Source: Spirochaetales bacterium UBA4629
GTDB lineage: Bacteria; Spirochaetota; Spirochaetia; Sphaerochaetales; Sphaerochaetaceae
NCBI GenBank assembly: GCA_002406055.1
Contig: DHMZ01000083.1
Location: forward strand, 1-9,901
Length of the DNA stretch: 9,901 nucleotides
Direction: 5' to 3'
Shown here: positions 6,431-9,901 of the stretch, one piece after another
Numbering within the stretch: position 1 is the first letter of the stretch
Layout: the number at the start of each line of letters is the position of its first letter
Program-made: the position numbers and the translations under genes
The notes under the pieces: model-generated
The model's input: the letters and a program-made list of their open reading frames with translations, nothing else
Databases searched by the model: none
What the model was told of the DNA's origin: nothing

Positions 6431-6743
6431 TTTTTTCCTCCATAATTATTCTTTGTATGGCAAGAGTAAACTCTTCCCACTCTTTCTTTTCTTTTTCTTG
6501 CCTTTCTCTTCCTTTTGCAGTAAGGCTATAGTACTTTCTTGCAGGACCATTTCCAGAATCAACAAGATATGTTGTTACATATTCCTCTTCTTTTAATTTC
6601 CTCAGTATTGGATAAAGAGTCCCTGAAGCAATTGTTAAAGATTCTGAAATCGTCTCTGTAAGTTCATAACCATACTTATCCCCACGAGCTAAAAGAGAGA
6701 GAACACAAACCACCAATGCACCTTTCTTAAATTGAATGTTCAT
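6423..6743 (-). CDS. PadR-family transcriptional repressor
   Basis: A 106-residue winged-helix regulator of the short PadR subfamily (PadR-s2 type), cytosolic and dimeric by family knowledge. Visible signatures: an N-terminal helix MNIQFKKGALVVCVLSLL (1-18), DKYGYEL (22-28), the recognition region GTLYPILRKLKEEEYV (41-56), and the wing GPARKYYSLTAKGRE (66-80), then a short charged C-terminal helix for dimerisation. The reading frame stays open to 6785, but the start at 6743 is preferred: AAGGAG lies 6 bases upstream, homologues start at this point, and the promoter -10 (6777-6782) falls inside the longer version. Its 3' end overlaps the HAAS/DUF4097 gene by 8 bases, so the two form an operon. 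Dyads over its own promoter point to autorepression. The inducing ligand cannot be read from sequence. Confidence 0.93.
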   Translation of the reverse strand: MNIQFKKGALVVCVLSLLARGDKYGYELTETISESLTIASGTLYPILRKLKEEEYVTTYLVDSGNGPARKYYSLTAKGRERQEKEKKEWEEFTLAIQRIIMEEKND

Positions 6744-6749
6744 ACCATT

Positions 6750-6755
6750 CTCCTT
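6750..6755 (-). promoter_or_regulatory. Ribosome binding site deciding the PadR start
   Basis: AAGGAG on the minus strand, 6 bases before the ATG at 6743. The alternative ATG at 6785 has no such site and lies upstream of the -10 box. Confidence 0.8.
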
Positions 6756-6761
6756 GTATGC

Positions 6762-6781
6762 ATAATAGCAGACACTATTAT
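6762..6781. promoter_or_regulatory. Perfect 7-bp dyad over the PadR -10 and start site, candidate PadR operator
   Basis: ATAATAG (6762-6768) and CTATTAT (6775-6781) are inverted around 6 bases. An overlapping dyad, ACTAT (6774-6778) and ATAGT (6792-6796), covers the -10 and the promoter spacer. Position and size fit a PadR dimer site and autoregulation. The site is AT-rich but the match is exact. Confidence 0.5.
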
Positions 6782-6805
6782 ACAATGCAATATAGTATTT
6801 GATAA
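6777..6805 (-). promoter_or_regulatory. Promoter of the padR-HAAS/DUF4097 operon
   Basis: On the minus strand TTATCA (6805-6800) and a consensus TATAAT (6782-6777) are separated by 17 bases. The predicted start of transcription is near 6770, about 27 bases before the PadR ATG. Confidence 0.72.
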
Positions 6806-6906
6806 AATATATTATTTTTTAGCTAATTGTCTATTATTTTGCTTTCCCATTAAAAAATTAGTAAATAAAAGTAGACTATTTCTTGACGACAAGAGAAAAA
6901 CACAAA

Positions 6907-6929
6907 AAACTAGTCATATAAACTAATCA
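6907..6929 (+). repeat. Direct repeat ahead of the nucleotidase-phosphatase gene
   Basis: AAACTAGTCA (6907-6916) and AAACTAATCA (6920-6929) match at 9 of 10 positions with a 13-bp period, ending at the ribosome site. It could be a regulator half-site pair, but A/T-rich chance similarity is possible. TATAAA at 6917-6922 is -10-like without a matching -35, and TTGACG at 6883-6888 is -35-like but 28 bases away from it, so no clear promoter is called here. Confidence 0.3.
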
Positions 6930-6940
6930 AAGGAGTTTTT

Positions 6941-9634
6941 ATGAAGAAAAACTTTAAGAGACTATTGGCTCTTGCCTTAGTTTTTACCTTAGCTTTTTCT
7001 CTCTTTGCGGGAACAGCATACAAAGGTAAAACTGTTATCCTACATAGCAATGACGTTCATGGCGCTATTGCTGGATATAGCTACATATCTGAACTCAAAA
7101 AGGATTTTGAAAAGGAAGGCGCTACTGTAGTAATGGTAGATGCCGGAGATTTTAGCCAAGGTACAACATATGTAAGTACGACTAAGGGCCTTGACGCAAT
7201 CACAATGATGAATGCAGCAGGCTATGACCTTGCAACACTTGGTAACCATGAGTTCGATTATGGTTATGCACAGTTAAAAGAAAATATAAGTAAAGCTAAC
7301 TTTACTGTTCTTTGTGCAGATGTCTTTGATGAAAATGGCTCTCCTATTTATAGTTCTGGAGCTATCGTCACAGTTGGCGACCTTAAAATTGGCTTCTTTG
7401 GCCTAGAAACTCCTGAAGCACAGACTAAAGCTAACCCAGCTTTAATTAAAGGCTTAAAGTTTGTTAGTGGCGAAAAGCTCTACAAGCAAACACAGGCTGT
7501 TATTGATACATTAAAAGAAAAAGGTGCTCAACTAATTATTGGAATAACACATCTTGGTGTTGATGGAGAAAGCGAACCAAACAGATCAATTGATTTATAC
7601 AATAATACTGTTGGTATTGATTTCTTAATTGATGGCCACTCTCACACTGTTATGACAGAAGGTGAAAAAGGAGAACCAATACAGTCAACAGGAACAGCAT
7701 TTGCAAACATTGGTGTTATCATTATAGACAATGAGAGCGCTAAAATTGAGAGCAATTACCTACAAAGTACAGAAGGCTTAGCTCTAGACGAAAGCGTAAC
7801 AGCTACTGCTCAGGAGATTATTGACAGAGTAAATGGTGAATACAATGTTGTATTTGCATCTTCTCTTGTTGAACTAAATGGTGACAGAGAACCTGGTAAC
7901 AGAACAGAAGAAACAAATCTTGGTGACTTAATTACAGATGCAATGATGTGGACCATTTTAAAGGATGACGGAAGCCTTTCTGTAGATAAGGGTCATACAG
8001 TTGCACTCACTAATGGTGGTGGTATTAGAGCATGGATCCATGCTGGTGCTATTACAAAGAAAGATGTAAACACTGTTCTTCCATTTGGAAATACTATTGC
8101 TGTTGTCTATGTTAAGGGTTATGAACTATTAGAGGCACTTGAAGCTTCTACATATTGTACTCCAATTTCTCTTGGAGGATTCCCACAAGTTGCAGGCCTT
8201 GATTTTACTATCGACACAACAAAAGCATATGACAAAGCTGATAGCACATACCCAGGATCAACATATTATGGTCCAAAGTCTATTAATAGAGTCACTATCA
8301 ACTCTGTAAATGGCGAAAAGTTTGATGAGAATGCAACATATGCTGTCATTACAAATAACTTTGTTGCAGCTGGTGGTGATACATACTATGCATTTGCTTC
8401 TGCCTCTAGCCAGTTCGATACAGGCATTGTTCTCGATGAAGCTGTTATGTCTTACATCACAACTGTCCTAAACTCAACAGTTGGTGAAGAATACAAGGAC
8501 CCTCAGGGAAGAATACATGTTATCACAGCTGAAGATGAGGATGATGGAATCATCACAATTGGTGGTCTCGATAGCGATATTTGGTTCACAAAATATGGTA
8601 ATGTCTATTTAGATATCAAAGTTAAAGATTTCTTTGCTCTTGGCTATGAAGAAGGTGACATCGTATCTGTTAGCTTCTTAGACAAGACTCTCAATCTTCC
8701 TGTTGTTCCTACATACTCATATGTAGACCAAGGCTCTCCTGCTATTATTGCTCCACTTGGAGAAAAAGGCGAACCTACTGGATATATTTCACTTGCTATT
8801 AACATGGGAAATTTCGGCGACACATATGGCTTAGCATATAAGACAACTAATGCCGACAAAACATGGTTCTGGACAGCAAAAGAAGGCGTAAAATTCCCAG
8901 TTGAAGTTAACTTCTCTATGGCAGAAAAAGGCGGATACCTTTCTCAGTATATTCTTCATGATTTAACAAGAACAAACAACAGAGAAGATTATCCAGAATT
9001 AACAGATGAGGAATTCGCTAACTTTAGAGAAATTACAACAACAGGTATGGGTAAAGGTAAACTATATCGCACATCAAGTCCTATTAACCCAGAACTTGGA
9101 AGAAACACATATGCAGACGAAGCATGCAAAAAGGCAGGTGTTTCTGTTGTCATGAATCTCGCAAATAGTAAGGATGAAGCTGAAAAATATGAAGGCTTTA
9201 CTTCTTCATATTACTCAACAGCAAAGGTTATCTACCTCAATCTTGGTGTTGATTTCCAGGCAGATGAATTCAAGAAAGGCTTAGCTGAAGGCTTAAAGTT
9301 CTTCGCAGCCAATAAGGGTGTTTACGCTGTTCATTGCACAGAAGGCAAAGATAGAGCTGGCTTCGTCAGTGCTCTCTTAGAGTGTTTAATGGGTGCAAAC
9401 TATGATGAAGTTATTGATGACTATATGAAGACCTATGAAAACTACTATAAGGTTGAAAAAGGTACAGAAAAGTACAATGCAATTAGTCAAAGCAATATCG
9501 TTAAGACACTTGAAGCTGCATTCGGCGTCTCAGACCTTAAGAGTGCTAACCTACAAGAAGGAGCTATCTCCTATATTAAGTCAATTGGCTTAACAGATGC
9601 CGAGATTAACCAGCTAATGGCTAACCTTAAATAA
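6941..9634 (+). CDS. Exported three-domain protein: 5'-nucleotidase, SAM-HAT-like barrel, CX5R tyrosine/lipid phosphatase
   Basis: An 897-residue exported phosphohydrolase. A signal peptide covers about residues 1-26 (KKNFKR, then a hydrophobic core to LFAGTA), with no lipobox. The metallophosphatase domain shows SNDVHG (36-41), DAGD (67-70), GNHEFDYG (101-108), THLG (203-206) and DGHSH (231-235), giving the full two-metal site. The 5_nucleotid_C domain follows with NGGGIRA (358-364), PFGN (381-384) and NNFVAAGGDTYYAF (472-485). Residues about 537-632 (KYGNVYLDI, TYSYVDQG, GYISLAINMGNF) resemble the C-terminal barrel of SAM hydroxide adenosyltransferases. The last domain (about 700-830) has LYRTSSP (708-714) and the P-loop HCTEGKDRAG (798-807) with Cys799, Asp804 and Arg805, as in MptpB/Y_phosphatase3-type enzymes; Ala806 replaces the usual Ser/Thr. 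AAAGGAG sits 5 bases before the ATG. It is divergent from padR and is followed by a strong terminator. Likely role: scavenging phosphate and nucleosides outside the membrane. Confidence 0.92.
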   Translation: MKKNFKRLLALALVFTLAFSLFAGTAYKGKTVILHSNDVHGAIAGYSYISELKKDFEKEGATVVMVDAGDFSQGTTYVSTTKGLDAITMMNAAGYDLATLGNHEFDYGYAQLKENISKANFTVLCADVFDENGSPIYSSGAIVTVGDLKIGFFGLETPEAQTKANPALIKGLKFVSGEKLYKQTQAVIDTLKEKGAQLIIGITHLGVDGESEPNRSIDLYNNTVGIDFLIDGHSHTVMTEGEKGEPIQSTGTAFANIGVIIIDNESAKIESNYLQSTEGLALDESVTATAQEIIDRVNGEYNVVFASSLVELNGDREPGNRTEETNLGDLITDAMMWTILKDDGSLSVDKGHTVALTNGGGIRAWIHAGAITKKDVNTVLPFGNTIAVVYVKGYELLEALEASTYCTPISLGGFPQVAGLDFTIDTTKAYDKADSTYPGSTYYGPKSINRVTINSVNGEKFDENATYAVITNNFVAAGGDTYYAFASASSQFDTGIVLDEAVMSYITTVLNSTVGEEYKDPQGRIHVITAEDEDDGIITIGGLDSDIWFTKYGNVYLDIKVKDFFALGYEEGDIVSVSFLDKTLNLPVVPTYSYVDQGSPAIIAPLGEKGEPTGYISLAINMGNFGDTYGLAYKTTNADKTWFWTAKEGVKFPVEVNFSMAEKGGYLSQYILHDLTRTNNREDYPELTDEEFANFREITTTGMGKGKLYRTSSPINPELGRNTYADEACKKAGVSVVMNLANSKDEAEKYEGFTSSYYSTAKVIYLNLGVDFQADEFKKGLAEGLKFFAANKGVYAVHCTEGKDRAGFVSALLECLMGANYDEVIDDYMKTYENYYKVEKGTEKYNAISQSNIVKTLEAAFGVSDLKSANLQEGAISYIKSIGLTDAEINQLMANLK

Positions 9635-9649
9635 GAGTAAAAAACTCTT
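9633..9649 (+). terminator. Short hairpin at the stop codon of the nucleotidase-phosphatase gene
   Basis: AAGAGT (9633-9638) and ACTCTT (9644-9649) pair around AAAAA and are followed by TT. It overlaps the stop codon and is weak alone; the main terminator is just downstream. On the minus strand its loop is a U-run, so it adds little there. Confidence 0.35.
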
Positions 9650-9653
9650 TTCC

Positions 9654-9690
9654 TCCCCTACATCTTCTTTGGTGTGGGGGAATTCTTTTT
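9654..9690 (+). terminator. Strong rho-independent terminator
   Basis: TCCCCTACATC (9654-9664) pairs with GGTGTGGGGGA (9671-9681), 11 bp including two T-G wobbles, around TTCTTT. ATTCTTTTT then supplies the U-tract. It ends the rightward unit 20 bases after the stop codon and faces the convergent partial gene. Confidence 0.88.
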
Positions 9691-9718
9691 AGTTTAGAGC
9701 ATCAATCAAAAGATATAG

Positions 9719-9901
9719 CTAGATTGCATCTGAATCCACTAGGGCATCCCATGTCCTAATGTTTCTATTGATGATTGACTTAGGATTGTCTACGTTGAAT
9801 GTGTCGCCGTAGTCTTGGGTGTCGTTGTCGTCTAGTTCTTCGGAATATCTAAATCTTGTATCCTCTATAGAGAAATCCCCATTGTTCTCGGTTGCTGATT
9901 T
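9719..9901 (-). CDS. C-terminal fragment of an unrecognised protein, cut by the window edge
   Basis: An open frame enters from the right edge and stops at TAG (9721-9719), giving the last 60 residues of a protein whose start lies outside the window. The end reads NRNIRTWDALVDSDAI. It is acidic and polar (DDNDTQDYGDTF in the middle), with no membrane segment or motif I know. The other two minus frames are closed by stops within the first 60 bases, and this frame runs without stops to a point 29 bases short of the neighbouring terminator, which is a natural gene end for a convergent pair. It could still be non-coding; 60 open codons are modest support. No function is proposed. Confidence 0.5.
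   Translation of the reverse strand, partial: KSATENNGDFSIEDTRFRYSEELDDNDTQDYGDTFNVDNPKSIINRNIRTWDALVDSDAI

Noticed and set aside
6744..6785. N-terminal extension of PadR by 14 residues to an ATG at 6785
   Set aside because: The consensus -10 box and predicted transcript start lie within or downstream of it, it has no ribosome site, and PadR homologues begin at the internal Met preceded by AAGGAG.
6883..6922. TTGACG and TATAAA as a promoter for the nucleotidase-phosphatase gene
   Set aside because: The hexamers are 28 bases apart, far beyond usable spacing, and no better-spaced partner was found for either.
6732..6926. Plus-strand 64-codon frame spanning the divergent intergenic region
   Set aside because: It overlaps the PadR promoter and gene start, has no ribosome site, and its sequence is low-complexity cysteine/isoleucine shadow.

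Overview
The window is low-GC bacterial DNA with compact genes, clear Shine-Dalgarno sites and U-tract terminators. Six complete genes run leftwards on the minus strand (113-6743). One long gene then diverges rightwards (6941-9634), and the C-terminal end of a further minus-strand gene enters from the right edge. No rRNA, tRNA, transposase, integrase or CRISPR array is visible. The mix suggests a host-associated anaerobe: ATP-type PEP carboxykinase, a PadR/HAAS/DUF4097 unit, a small HMA protein ending in a GLFGFFK tail, and an exported nucleotidase-tyrosine phosphatase fusion. A spirochaete (Treponema/Sphaerochaeta-like) is my first guess and a Clostridia-type Firmicute the alternative; this comes from protein flavour only and is weak.

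Left part (1-2915): a LysE/ArgO-type exporter, then a small heavy-metal-binding (HMA) protein, then pckA. These look like separate transcription units. pckA ends in a good intrinsic terminator (1264-1294). The HMA gene has its own promoter with a perfect 12-bp palindrome over the -35 box, and a second terminator-like hairpin (786-816) lies between the HMA and LysE genes. pckA is codon-biased towards AAG for lysine, unlike its neighbours, which fits high expression.

Middle part (3066-5290): a two-gene unit coupled by a 4-base ATGA overlap. The first gene encodes a 558-residue soluble protein that I read as the accessory parts (coiled-coil insert plus DUF3320-like C-terminus) of large DNA2/NAM7-type helicases, with no motor or nuclease. 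The second encodes a doubly anchored lipoprotein with a basic cytoplasmic tail. The pairing is uncharacterised as far as I know.

Centre right (5387-6743): a PadR-family repressor overlapping by 8 bases a protein that joins a HAAS (DUF1700-like) domain directly to a DUF4097-type beta-repeat domain with a 19-residue period and no membrane segment. The PadR promoter carries a perfect dyad over its -10 box, a likely autoregulatory operator.

Right part (6941-9901): a divergent 897-residue exported protein that joins a complete 5'-nucleotidase, a middle domain resembling the C-terminal barrel of SAM hydroxide adenosyltransferases, and a CX5R tyrosine/lipid phosphatase. It ends at a strong terminator (9654-9690), followed by the convergent partial gene.

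The best candidates for undescribed biology are the motor-less helicase derivative with its coupled membrane lipoprotein, and the three-domain exported phosphohydrolase.
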